This document shows, one piece after another, positions 1-12,297 of a DNA stretch of 64,000 bases. The position numbers and the translations under genes were made by a program. A model generated the notes under the pieces. That model saw nothing but the letters and a program-made list of their open reading frames with translations. It did no database searches and was not told the DNA's origin. The stretch comes from Adiantum capillus-veneris (lineage: Eukaryota; Streptophyta; Polypodiopsida; Polypodiales; Pteridaceae): NCBI GenBank assembly GCA_014529385.2, contig CM043958.1:83889525-83953524 (forward strand), written 5' to 3'. The stretch's first letter is position 1; every line of letters starts with the position of its first letter.

Positions 1-134
1 AGCTTTATAGGTTTTATCTGCTTCTTTTGTACCAACACGTGCCAAATGTGCTTCTTCCACAATGGGAAATTGGTTCCATCCAGCTTCTTGATATTGTAAA
101 GAGCAGTGTCCTGTGATCCAGCCCTTGCTACGCT
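1..134 (-). pseudogene. Ty1/copia gag (UBN2-type) N-terminal fragment
   Basis: Read on the minus strand, the frame open from 134 to the window edge gives NIKKLDGTNFPLWKKHI followed by HVLVQKKQIKPIK. This is the start of the copia gag domain (UBN2/DUF4219 type), whose usual signature is KLDGxNFxxWK followed by a QKKQ-type helix. Gag packages the element RNA in virus-like particles. An in-frame TGA lies immediately upstream (135-137) and no ATG is visible, so the start is degraded or altered. The rest of gag-pol would lie left of the window. The primer site and LTR at 1208-1413 have the orientation expected for the same element. The family call is confident; the extent is limited by the window. 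Confidence 0.8.
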
Positions 135-1207
135 TCACAGTAGTTTACTTTCCTGGGAAAAATTCGGTAGAGTTTCCCCTATAAACTGACCTCTGAACCA
201 ATATCAACCTGTCAAATGAACCAAGAAAGCTTCAGATTCTGCAGAAATTTTGGCAAAGTCTCCTTTGTAAAATGGCTCTGGTGTACTAAAAACAGACCAA
301 AAAACAGCTCAAAAAACCACTGTCTCTCTAACACTGTAAGCTGTGGGTAAACCTGTCCTGCACCTATACTGTCTCTGACTGTCCTGTCACTGTCCTGTAA
401 GCATAGACTGCGACAATGCCTCAACGGCAGTAAAGCAAAGATGCAATCCCAACTATCTAACTCACAGTCAATACATCCTAGCTGCCTATCTAAGGGTGCT
501 CGAGTGATCGCTCCAAGACCTGTATCACCGAAAGGATCTCAACATTCAAGAATCCCCCAGCTCAATAAAACCTCACTCGACCCTCAACAAAGGCTGCAGT
601 AAATCTTACAGTACATAGACTTCCCACAAAGTCATACATCCACAAATTTCCCACTATATGCTGTAACCGCTGCGGCGGTTGTTTGCTGTGTGACTCACAG
701 CCAGCAAACACTCAACAAACATACATCATCTTTGACAATACATCCCATGTGGAAGTACCTGCAATGTGAGGATGAAATCTGGAATATCAAGCATCAAACA
801 CAAGCTACCTGATGAACTAGTAGATGTCGCCTACAGTCTGTGTAGATGCGCCTGTGTCGTATGTGACACGCCTCCAAGAACTGTGAGCCGTCCTTCGATG
901 TGTAGACAGCCACAAATCAACACTTTGGGAGTGTCGATATCCTCAGCACCTGCAGTCGTAGGCCGAAAACCCCAAATTTGCAGAGTCGGATCTGCACCCG
1001 CTGAGACCACGTAGTCGAAAATGGTCTGCGCAGAACTTTGTCGAAGCCGAACGGTAACCGAGATTACCTCAGAATGAAATTCTGAGCACACCAAGCCCTT
1101 CGATCTCTCCCACGAGATTTGGGGCCGTGTCTTTGCCTGTCGAATTTCACTCCAATCTGAGCTGGTGACTCTAGCTTCCTGCAGTGCTGCCCCGCGCCTC
1201 GATCTGA
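135..1207 (-). other. Long non-coding leader between copia gag and primer site
   Basis: About 1.07 kb separates the gag reading frame from the primer-binding site. Copia leaders are usually one to a few hundred bases, so this one is unusually long. Short ORFs of 70-87 codons are present on both strands, but none resembles a known domain. It could hold a small insertion or an unrecognised leader. I see no TIR or LTR inside it. Confidence 0.4.
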
Positions 1208-1219
1208 GCTCTGATACCA
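1208..1219 (-). other. Primer-binding site, initiator Met-tRNA type
   Basis: The reverse complement of these bases is TGGTATCAGAGC, the standard complement of the 3' end of plant initiator Met-tRNA used by copia elements. It lies two bases from the LTR edge at 1222, the normal spacing. Confidence 0.8.
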
Positions 1220-1221
1220 GT

Positions 1222-1413
1222 TGAAGGAGTACGAGCGGAAGTGCGACGCGAGAGAGAGTGCGAGAAGAAGAGCACGACGATATGGTGAACTCGCTCTACT
1301 GTAATGTGTAGAGCATAGTGAGTTCTTATTAGGTTTTTACAAAAGAATATGTGTACATACCTGGCGGCCCGCCCACTTACCTGGGCGACCACATTGGGCT
1401 TTATACCCCAACA
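1222..1413 (-). repeat. 5' LTR of minus-strand copia element (192 bp)
   Basis: On the minus strand it starts TGTTGGGGTATAAAG (TATA-like box 7 bases in) and ends CTCCTTCA, giving TG...CA termini, followed by two bases and the Met-type primer site. The left edge is fixed by the primer site. The right edge is inferred from the TG terminus and because homology to another LTR resumes at about 1414-1425. The second LTR of this element is outside the window, so identity and target duplication cannot be checked. Confidence 0.65.
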
Positions 1414-2116
1414 CAAGCTCATGTGTGAAGAAAGAGAAGACTATCTCTTCCCAAGCTTTAATGGAGAACTCATCACCTACTCCAAGCTTGTGGGATAGAA
1501 GCCTACACCAACACTCTCTTGGCATGTGGATGCAAATCCAACCAAGAGCCAAGCTTCAATGCATGCTCATCTCCTCTACCAAGCTAATTACTAAGCTAAG
1601 CTATGCTACATATGAGTGATTATGTGAGGAGATGTACATCTTTCTCGTAAGATACTCCTTCTTCCTCTCAATCTACTCTCATACCCTGCTAGCTCTCACC
1701 ATCTTCGAAGGTGTGTGAGGTCTTGGGTCTGAGAACGGGGATAATTCAAGTTGTGTTTGTTAAGTGTTTTGCTTAGTGCATGAAGTTTCCATCTTCATTG
1801 CACTAGCTAGTCTTGAAGGAACACAAAGAATTATATTGTACAATGTCTCTCTTGATGGGAGAAACCATAATAAAAAGCCTTTTGGAGGGGGGACCGGCTC
1901 CATGAAAATCCGGTCCTCAACTGTTGTCAATAGCTTAATTGCTCTCTCTTTTGAAAGTATTGTCGATGCTATCTAACTAGGTGTTATGCTTTTTGTTGCT
2001 CTCTCTCCACCGAAGAACTCTTGTAATTCTCATTAGGAATCTATTCTAATGAAATGCCCACTATGTTCATGCTAATTTCCAATACACATAAGTTATTAGT
2101 CCATTAAAATGTTACA
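1414..2116 (+). repeat. Truncated LTR related to the E5 LTR at 37.9-38.5 kb
   Basis: Bases from about 1425 align by eye with 37,950-38,513. Shared landmarks in order include GCCTACACCAACACTCT, ATCCAACCAAGAGCCA, a TTCTTCCTCT block, a CACCnTC(T)TCnAAGGTGT block and GTGTTTGTTA. Both end in a TTACA terminus (2112-2116 and 38509-38513). In the second copy that end is followed by a primer site; here it is followed by unrelated coding DNA. This is therefore a 3' or solo LTR whose left part was interrupted by the copia insertion. Confidence 0.7.
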
Positions 2117-4291
2117 TCAGTTTACCGCTACAAGGAGAAATTTGAAAATGGTGTGTGCCATTATGTGCATGGTAACACATGCACATTGAGACGAGGACTT
2201 CAACATACTAATTTAGCAAGAGCATTGCTAAATGAGTTTGTGGATAACAACTCTGAGAAGATGCCACACAGAAGTAGAACATTACTAGATGGCTCAAGAG
2301 ACACTCAATTAGTGATTCCATCAATGTACAAACAAGTTGACATTTTAAGCGAAATCAACACGACACTTGATCAAACGGGTTATGAGAAGAAGTTATCTCA
2401 GTCTTCTTTTGGTAGGATGTGGAACAAAGAGTATCTACATGTCACTTTGACAAAGACAAGTGAGTTCTCTAAGTGCAATGTTTGTAGTTCAATCAAGGCG
2501 AGGCTAGAAGCTAACCTTCTCTTGATGAGAGATCTCTTCTCTTGTGAGAGAGAGAAGTTCACATGGCACAACAAAAGAGTTGCAGGAGCCTATATTATGC
2601 ATGGTGCACATATTCAGAAACTCAACCACAATTCAAGTATGTATGCATAATTCATGATAAGATGGATCAAAAGAAGACTGCAATTCCTAGATTACGCATT
2701 GTTCCTAAGGGTGTGGACTCCGGATACAATTTGCGAGTGGCATTGATAGGTATGATCACTGATGGACATGGAGAAGGTCATTACGGTCACTTTGTCTTGA
2801 ATGGTTTGTGGCTAGCTGATCCAAATCTTACAATTGGCTCAATTGCTAATTGTTTACATAACCTAAAGAGGATAGATAAGCATCCTCTTGGTGATCTAGC
2901 AACCAACGGACTACCAAGGAGCTCTATCTCACTACTAAATGCTTTGAACTGAAGGTATGCTTTGAACTACCACAACTTGAGTGACGGAAAAGAGCCCATT
3001 GTACAGACATCAGAAACTAGGTATTGGGGTCATCATTTTGCAAGTTACCGAGAACTTGTTACTACAATTTCATAATTGCGCAGGGGAGAACAAAAATCGA
3101 TACTTATTTGCCTGTTTGTCCATGCTTGTTGCAAGGGGCGTTTTCAAAACCATTCAACTAGGGATTTTGATGGTTGGGCATATACACGAGGACATAGATG
3201 CAATGTTCAGTAAGTTTTCAGAGAAGTTGAGAGTTACACAAACTTATACTTTGCCTCATTTGATGGATACACTAAGGAATAGCTCATCTTCATCTCCAGC
3301 TCCATTTATGCTCACAAAGGTCCCTGATTTCAAGCAATATTGTGATGGCTATCTTTGTGATGGACAAGACATACTTGTTGGCCATTCCAAACCTCTTCAA
3401 TTTAGGTTTTTTATGCAAGATGAGACACCCATGATGCAATATAAGGCACATGTAGGTGTATCAAATTGGAGTGGAAGTATTTTCCTTTGGAAAACTGACA
3501 TAGAAAAAAATCCAATGTTACCACATGGAGATCCACCTTTGGTACCAATGGCAGAGTATGTCAAGGCCAATGAAGAAGTGATTTCAGGGTTGAAGAATTA
3601 TATTAAGTTTTGGCAAAATTTAGGAAATGGTTCAAGTGTGCCACGATATTATAGGCCCATGATAGATTACTGGACTAAGGTAATTGACAAGCTTGGAAGA
3701 GCAATCATATCAGAGGGAGTCTTGTACGAACAATTTTGGCCAAAAGCTCAAGAATCTCGTCACGAACAATGCACCACAATGAGCTTGCAACAAGGAGCCA
3801 AAACATTCCTAGGTCTTGAAGAGATAAATGATCATTTTTGTGGTCCTCAACGAGATAGACCAAGGGAAGAGTTTGACCCGCTATCTGATGTGCAACAAGG
3901 TGACTTTGTTATGCTACTTCCAAGTGACATGGATATCTATCCAGTTTGGCTTGCAATGGCTTTATCAGACATTGACAATGAGCCTACATCACCAAACTAG
4001 AGAAAAGTTTTGATTCAATATTGGGCACCTTGTGCAAGAAAGAGTGGGATGACAGATACTCAAGCTTACACTAATTGTTGGAAGGGTTTTTGGGCTATCA
4101 ACTATAAGGACCCGCAAGTGTGGAAATCTGTAGATGTGATTGTTTGGTCTTGGAGACCCAACAAAGAAGGTCCATTTTCAAGGATTAAGATTCCAAAAAG
4201 GCATGCTCCGAAAGCTAAAACTGGCCTTGCTTGTGCACATCATCAACCACACTTGGATCAAAGTTTGGACATGGCATCCAATTTGGACTAG
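2117..4291 (+). pseudogene. Broken DUF7869-type gene, probably transposase-derived
   Basis: Three reading-frame blocks form one protein. Block 1 (2117-2650) has FGRMWNKEYLHV and FSKCNVCSSIK, the F..W and KC..C pattern of the N-terminal part. Block 2 (2563-2952, another frame) has IHDKMDQKKTAIPR. Block 3 (2981-4000, in-frame past a TAG at 3998 to 4291) has NCAGENKNRYLFA and VGHIHEDIDAMFSKFS. DxxDQxKT, DNxAGxNKN and GHxHxDID are hallmarks, as I know them, of the high-copy family annotated DUF7869 in plants and some protists. The aspartate expected before NCAGENKN is histidine (codon 3071-3073). With two frame changes and one stop the gene is dead. The acidic residues could form an RNase H-like active site, hence my guess of transposase origin; biochemical function is unknown to me. 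Confidence 0.65.
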
Positions 4292-6573
4292 ATTATATGG
4301 AGCTTCTATTGTTACTATAATGGTTGTAAATAAGACCTTTGATTGTAGTGATCTTTCTTTCTTTTATTTCATTACTAGTATTTATTCAAATTCATGCTTT
4401 GCATCCTCAAATTTTGGTGTTTATCAACACCACAATTCTTTAAGATTTCACTCTACCCCATCAACAAGTATATCAACATTTTTCCCACTTTAAATGGAAA
4501 ATTCCGAAATTACATAAATTTAGTCAATTTGGAGATTCCCATAATGAGGGATTTTTACCATAATCCCTAATATGGTCTTAAGAGATTAAAGGAAATTAAT
4601 AACCTCCATTTTTAGTGATTGATGGCTCATATAGAAGCTATTGTAGATGTCTAGAAACTCCTAGAAATTGTTCAAAAACGATAAGCACTAAATCTAATAT
4701 ATTTTCTAATAAAAGGCAATCTAATCATGAAGAGTAGTGGCCAATTGGGTGTGACAAAGACTTTCCCACACACGATCATATTGTGATTTTGATTAGCAAG
4801 CAATGCAAATGCTTGCTAATCAATTATATTGGAAATAGAGAAGTGTAGATTGCGCAATGCTTTCTAATCAATTATATTGGAAATAGAGAAGAGTAGATTG
4901 CACAATGCTTGCTAATCAATTATATTGGAAATAGAGAAGAGTAGATTGTGATTTTGATTAGAAAGGAATGCAAATGCAATGGAAAAGCTATAATTCAATT
5001 ACAATGGAAATAGAGGAGGAATATGCCCTTTAATTTAACATAGGAATATTAACTAAAAGATAATAAATGCTAATGACTCTAGTGATATCAATTGTAGAGT
5101 TTAGGAAGAGTAGATCAGAGAACTATTTGTGGTATTGACTTGAAAAATAATACTTAAGTACACAAGAAAATAGAGAAAATTTTAAACATAAACTTGATTA
5201 CTTGATTATAAAAAAGTGTGTACAAAGAGGCTCATTATATAGAGCTAGTATACACATATAATCTTGCATCATGCATGACATCACATAGAAGCCCCAAATT
5301 AGCCTGATACACTTGAGAACTCATTGGTGCCCCTTTAAGACACTTTAGGGACCTCTTAATTATCTCTAGGTGAGTCTACACCCTATAGCAATGGCCCCCA
5401 GTACCCACACCCCTTAGGTGTCTTTTTCATATAGCTACCACATGGTTTTATATCACATATGCATCCAAGTAGACAAGATGTGCTACACACAAGCATAGGC
5501 TAAAGCCCATAACCCAAACACTATATGTTTAAAGGTCCTTTTCTACTCCTCTATTCTCATTAACCAAGTTGCAAATTATACTTATCAACACAAGGATTGT
5601 AATCATCAATGAGCTACCGATGAGTCAATTTGGCTAAGGGATGTTGATTATTGTAACTAAGAATAGATTCATCTTGATCTTTGGCTTGTACACACACACA
5701 TCAAAGACTTGCTTCATTTAGCCTACAACTATTCAAAAGAAGATGGTTGTAGACCCTTGGGCTCGACACTTAGAATTATTTCCACCAATTCCATTAATGG
5801 GTTATTGTAGAGGTCTAAAAGGACTATTCTAATCTTTCATTCTCATGAGTGCCCAAGGCTCCGATTGAGTAGTTTTTGCTGATTCGTTTCATTCCAAACA
5901 GAAGCTTTCAAGGTATTGCTCTTCTCATTTTCTTTCTTCTTTCTATAACTGTTAATCATGTGACCTTTATTGTCGAAAACGATCACCGAGGGGTGTGAGG
6001 GTTTACTTACAAGAAATTACCTATGTCACGTGTGTTCGAAGGGTATTTAAAAATCCCTATATTTAAATGTTTTGAGGCACCCCTTTTTCTTGAGAATTTT
6101 TTTCAATTTGAAATAAAAACTCTTTTTTGTAATTGTAACTTTGTAAACTTTTACAATTTTTCCCCGAATAAATCTCCTTAGTTTAAACTCAAATACTATA
6201 GTACTTCCATTTTCGGGGGAGACCCTCCGAGAGAAAAAGGTAGAAGAGGTTCTCCACTCTTTACTTGGGGAGCCTAAGATGGTTTTGCTGATTCTTGAGC
6301 CAAGAAGGGGCCACTTGCAGGCATGATCTCAGCCATTGGCTTTGACCCGAATTGCACAACAAGAACAACTCCCCATGAGTTTTTTTTGGCTTTTATATTT
6401 TATTTGATTTGAGGAGGGTGGTGGCGAATAGGAGGACGGTGAAGAAAAGCATTAGGCCTCTGGCAAGAAGATGAGGAGAGCTAGTAGCATAATCAGAGGA
6501 AGAAGTTTGGCAACGAGCGGCTAAAGCAGAGGAAAAGCGCCATCTAACAAGCTGAAGGGGAGCAACAGAGCAC

Positions 6574-6575
<2 letters not shown>
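4292..6575. other. AT-rich spacer with no recognised gene
   Basis: I find no convincing coding stretch. It holds a 48-bp tandem repeat (4811-4960) and a TATATAA-containing stretch near 5,240 readable as a minus-strand promoter (CTCTATATAATGAGCC). Around 5,170-5,560 and 5,970-6,260 there are LTR-like sequences without clear termini. These are probably old retrotransposon remains. Confidence 0.4.
4811..4960 (+). repeat. 48-bp tandem repeat, about three copies
   Basis: The block CTAATCAATTATATTGG followed by AAATAGAGAAG begins at 4816, 4864 and 4912, a period of exactly 48 bases. Copies differ at a few positions (GTGTAG/GAGTAG, GCGCAAT/CACAAT). A decayed fourth copy may follow around 4955-5020. 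It is a short minisatellite with no coding potential. Confidence 0.9.

Positions 6576-6614
<39 letters not shown>
6576..6614 (+). repeat. Homopolymer of 39 G
   Basis: Thirty-nine consecutive G residues. Such runs are rare in AT-rich plant DNA and can form G-quadruplexes. Assembly or polishing often mis-sizes them. The polyproline ORF that reads through it on the minus strand is an artefact. Confidence 0.9.
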
Positions 6615-6615
<1 letters not shown>

Positions 6616-7086
6616 TTTGGAGGAGATCTCGATTCTCAGCGCTTTTCTGCAGATGTACGTGGAACCGAGTAGCGGCCTAGGGACAAAGCCTTCAATTTGG
6701 TGGCGAGCATAGGAGGAGATTGAGGGGAAGCACTGGCGAGCTTTTAATTTGGTGAATTGGCCAAGCGACGAACTTTTGACAAGGGCCACCAGTGCAAGGG
6801 GCGTGTAGCAAGGACGAAAAAGAGGCAACACGCGAGTAGTTGGGGAGGATAACGTTGCATGCAGGTGGACAGCAACATTTTAGTGTTTCTTGGTAGGAGG
6901 GTGAGTAGGGACACGGGCATAAGCTAGAGACGGCTCATATGCAATAATGCAGGAGCAGAGAGAGCGACAAGGAAGGAGATCTTATTCGAGATCAGTGGGT
7001 CGTGAAACCACAGGTTGACGAGCGCTGGCGAGATTTCGAAGGAAAAAGCGAGCAGTTGTTGTGAACAACACAAGCTAGCTAGGCCA
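6615..7086. other. Spacer upstream of PPR pseudogene
   Basis: G-rich sequence between the homopolymer and the PPR remains. It could include the decayed 5' part of the PPR gene, but I cannot identify further PPR repeats in it. Confidence 0.3.
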
Positions 7087-7411
7087 TTGGTTTTGAGGAA
7101 AGCCGAAGTGACGGAACTTATTAGGGAGGGCCTTTCTCCAAATGCAATCACCTATGTTTTCCCCTTGAAGGCATATTGTGGCCTTGTGAAAGACCTTCAC
7201 ATGCGTGAGGGAGTTCATGATGGTCAAGGACGGTTGAAAGAGCATGCCTTGCTTGGCAGTGCTTTGGTCAATGTAGAGCTTTGGTGCCCTTATATAAGCA
7301 CAAAAGGTTCTTTATAAGCATCCGAAATATGATCTGATCTTCTGCAGCACAGTGATTGAAGGATATGCCAACCGTGGTTGTGGCAACATTGAAGCTACGC
7401 ATTGTGCTTAA
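7087..7411 (+). pseudogene. PPR protein pseudogene fragment
   Basis: One frame gives REGLSPNAITYVFPLKAY then LLGSALVNV. After a frame change around 7300 it gives QKVLYKHPKYDLIF and VIEGYANRGCGNIEA. This matches consecutive PPR repeats of the plant PLS class, where the pattern is EGLxPNAxTYxxxLKAC, then LGxALVxMYxKCG, then VxSWxxxIxGYAQxGxGxEAL. PPR proteins bind organelle RNA and direct editing, splicing or stability. Only about 100 codons survive, with a frameshift, loss of the MYAKCG segment and a stop at 7409. This repeat style is very abundant in seed-free vascular plants, which informs the organism guess. Confidence 0.7.
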
Positions 7412-9301
<1,890 letters not shown>

Positions 9302-10444
9302 TTATAAACACACGGTAATTTTACCACCGGGACCTTGTGGAGCAATTAGAGAAGGCCTAACTTCAATTGTTTGAGAAGTTGCACTAGGGCCAGAGGCCAC
9401 AAAATGCAATGTAGGCCCATATCCAAGACATTTACAACCAATGTAGAGTAAGACGAGCACTACAGCTAAGGGAGGGTGAACTAGTGCAATCGAAATCAAC
9501 ACCAACATTAAGTAGGTTGCAAATAAGGCAATCCCTACTGTAACAATAGCGCCCCAAAAGGGAAGAAGCAAAATTGCAAGTAGTGGGGATGCTTGCAACA
9601 TTGCAGCTCCACAAGATATCATACACAAGGACATGGGAAGAAGAAAAATACTTGACAATGAAAAAATAATGAAGCCAACAGCTCGACGACCAAAGTTAGA
9701 GAAATTGTACCATTTCTTCTTCTTTTTTGTGTTTAGCTTCTCGTCATCACCTCGCCCACCATCGGTGTGTGGCTGCTCCTTGTCTGGCTCCTCATCTGTG
9801 GAAAAATCCTCAATCTCGTTGTCCGGCTCAATATATTGTTGCTCATCATCTGTAGGCAACTCTTCAAGGGGCTCATCATCTGTAGGAAACTCTTCAAGGG
9901 GTACATGTGGCTCCACATCTATATGGCCATCACTATCCTGATCTGAGCATGTCCTGAACGTGTCCGCATCTATGCCGGAGCATGCATGTCTATCGTCATT
10001 CACATGCGAGTTGTGCAAGGCAAGGTGTGGATCCATATCTATTTCCACACAAAAGAGTGAGTCTAGATCCCTCTGATGAGGCATAGCAGGAATGTGTACA
10101 TATGAATCATCCTCACGTTGCAAGGTCCACCGGTCCATGTCGCCTTCAGAGCCGAATTTATCTGGTTGTGAATCCATGTGGGATAAAGCATTGGGGGTCC
10201 GGCTCTGCTTCTGCTTACCCAATGACTCATGTGCATGAACATCATCATTAAGATCATTTGTATCATGAAATCCAGGACTGCTGAATATGCGGTGGTGGCA
10301 ACGATGCCGGCATTGAGAGGAGGTGTCGCTGATGAAGAAACGTGCGTGCTGCTGCGTGAGGGACAAGGTTTGCCTCTTGATGGCGAGATAAGCTGGAGAC
10401 AGAGGTTGCGCCATGACGTGTATGTAGCTTTGATGCTGAGGCAT
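9302..10444 (-). CDS. Hypothetical acidic protein with multi-pass C-terminus (380 aa)
   Basis: The longest uninterrupted ORF here with no link to a transposon. The first ATG is at 10444; two upstream in-frame codons belong to a GTG-started version and are unlikely in a plant. Residues 1-55 are Ser/His/Arg-rich and nearly free of acidic residues, compatible with an organelle transit peptide. Residues 60-235 are strongly acidic and include a tandem decapeptide (EEFPTDDEPL, then EELPTDDEQQ, residues 184-203). KKKKKW (240-245) precedes hydrophobic spans at about 255-281, 287-322 and 325-341, i.e. three or four membrane helices, then a polar tail. I do not recognise the family. The acidic domain would face one side of the membrane, with the lysine run as a topology signal. 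No introns are evident. It could be a genuine host gene or a chance ORF; the strong compositional domains favour the former. Confidence 0.55.
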   Translation of the reverse strand: MPQHQSYIHVMAQPLSPAYLAIKRQTLSLTQQHARFFISDTSSQCRHRCHHRIFSSPGFHDTNDLNDDVHAHESLGKQKQSRTPNALSHMDSQPDKFGSEGDMDRWTLQREDDSYVHIPAMPHQRDLDSLFCVEIDMDPHLALHNSHVNDDRHACSGIDADTFRTCSDQDSDGHIDVEPHVPLEEFPTDDEPLEELPTDDEQQYIEPDNEIEDFSTDEEPDKEQPHTDGGRGDDEKLNTKKKKKWYNFSNFGRRAVGFIIFSLSSIFLLPMSLCMISCGAAMLQASPLLAILLLPFWGAIVTVGIALFATYLMLVLISIALVHPPLAVVLVLLYIGCKCLGYGPTLHFVASGPSATSQTIEVRPSLIAPQGPGGKITVCL

Positions 10445-10482
10445 GGCCACGGCTCTGCTGACTCTCGTGAGTACCCCCTTGA

Positions 10483-10489
10483 TTTTATA
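10483..10489 (-). promoter_or_regulatory. Possible TATA box for the minus-strand ORF
   Basis: Reverse complement reads TATAAAA, 39 bases upstream of the ATG at 10444. That would leave an unusually short 5' leader, so it may be coincidental. Confidence 0.25.
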
Positions 10490-11972
10490 ATGTCGCTATA
10501 AAAAAGCATCGCCCTTGAGGCCCAAGCAAAAATTCCGGAGAGATCTTAATCAGCCCCTCTCACACTCGGGCGGGCATGAGAAGCCCATGCTCAAAGATGG
10601 CAACAAGTCAATGTCTGCTTGCCCAACTTCCAAGGCTACGGTCATTTGCAAATATGAACACAGGAGGATTGGCGAGGGCTCGAGCTCTCCCACTTGACGT
10701 GAGAGTCGGGGGCTCAACAAACATGGCCAAAGCCTGTTTGTTGAGAGAAAGGGCCAACGTTTTTAAAGTGTCCAATTGTGATATCATAGGGCTCGGCACA
10801 CTTGCAAAAGGAAGTTGGACATCCATTGTAGTGAAGACGGAAGAGACCACTCATAGTGGCTCTCTAGTCGCAAAACAGACATAAAAGAGATCACCAACAC
10901 TTACCAATAAAACTCCAAAATTTGAAGTTTTTCTATTTCTACACAAAAATTCACAATTATATGATTACATTGGTGCAAGGTAAACAAATTCGAAACATCA
11001 TAATAACTTTTTTTTTTGGCATGTTGACTCTTTGCTAGTAGATGACTAAGAGTATGCTTGAAACTACAACTTGTACTCTAAGGAAAATGCATATGATATG
11101 CTCTAGTTTTCTAAAAGTATTCTCCTCAAAACTAGACAGTTTGCCCTTACACCATAGTATCCAACACCTGGGGGATTCACTCTATATAAAAACGGGACAC
11201 CACCTGCGAGCGAACAATTTTGATGAAACCCCTATATACAACTCATATTCGGAAATATGACCCCCTTTCTATGCTTATACGACAATCAATGAAGAAAACT
11301 ATCATACCCCTATCTTACATATAAAATTTAGGTCTCACATGATCTAAGTAAGTAAAACTAGTCAACGAGTGTGTAGCATAGTGACTGGCAATGTACTAAG
11401 GAACCACTTCTATTGATAACTAGATGTACCCTCAATGTTTCTTACTTTGATTTTTCAAACTATATGCCCAATCAGCTTGCATTGTGGCTACTCATCCAAT
11501 TCTGACACATCCAAAGCTGGTGTAAATCAACCCTTGACCTACTCCAAATCATCCCTTGTCTATGACCGTCTTGATGCAAAATTTGATGTGTGACCTGATA
11601 AAAAACTTTCCCAAAATTCATCCAAGTTCTAGTGCACACCATCGTTACAAATAATCAACCCAGGTCAGGTTCCCCTCCGCCCATCGGTCCCCCCCATAAA
11701 TATGATACCCCCTCCCTTAGTTTTAAGCTTGGGAGATGAATTATTAGGGGCCTACCCCTAACTTATACACTTATATAACTTGTAAAAAAAAAACCCTCCC
11801 TTGCACTTACGTGGTGCGGTAAGTTTTCCATGGTGAATCCCCCGAAATCCAACACCACAATTAAATATTGCATATGCTACCCCTATTCATGTCGTTGTGG
11901 CAGCAACCTAGTCTCTATATCAAGCGACCCTTGGATTGTTGTCATTTTGTATGTGTGTGTGAGTGAGTGAGA
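10490..11972. other. Spacer, no recognised gene
   Basis: Short frames at 10,515-10,884 and 11,042-11,260 have no recognisable motifs. The region is otherwise AT-rich with C-rich islets (11,680-11,800). Confidence 0.35.
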
Positions 11973-11999
11973 GGGGGGGGGGGGGGGGGGGGGGGGGGG
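11973..11999 (+). repeat. Homopolymer of 27 G after a TG/GAGT tract
   Basis: Twenty-seven G residues follow (TG)n and GAGT-type units. This is the second long G run in the window, 5.4 kb from the first. Confidence 0.9.
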
Positions 12000-12087
12000 T
12001 GAAGGCGCTTGTGTATGGCTAAGGATGTAGTAGGCACTCACAGCGTTGTAGTTGTATTCCTTCATGTGAGGAAGATGTGAAGGTTAC

Positions 12088-12297
12088 ACATAGAACTAAT
12101 TCGCCTTGGTTGCTTTACCGTGCAGTTGGTATGAGTTCAAAAAGTGATAGTAGTGCTTCTTGTACCTCATGGCCTAGCATATTATGAAGGCTTCATATTA
12201 TGAATTTCATACATAGAACTAATTCACCTTGGTTGCTTTGCCATGCACTTAGTGCTTCTTTTACCTCATGGCCTAGCATATTATGAAGGCTTCATAG
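12088..12297 (+). repeat. Direct duplication, period about 123 bp
   Basis: ACATAGAACTAATTC begins at 12088 and 12211. Each copy continues with CCTTGGTTGCTTT, then TACCTCATGGCCTAGCATAT and TATGAAGGCTTCATA. The second copy lacks an internal stretch of about 30 bases. A smaller duplication of CAATTGAAATTTT and TTTGGAGGAGAAG follows at about 12,348-12,465. Confidence 0.85.

Noticed and set aside
4811-4960. Direct repeats that might be read as a CRISPR array
   Set aside because: Period is 48 bases with the whole unit repeated and no unique spacers; a plant minisatellite.
6544-6831. Minus-strand ORF with a polyproline run
   Set aside because: The prolines come from the 39-base G homopolymer; the flanks show no domain.
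9632-9941. Plus-strand ORF opposite the acidic protein (FFFFFVFSFSSSP and Ser-rich repeat)
   Set aside because: It is the antisense shadow of the Lys run and acidic repeat of the minus-strand ORF.
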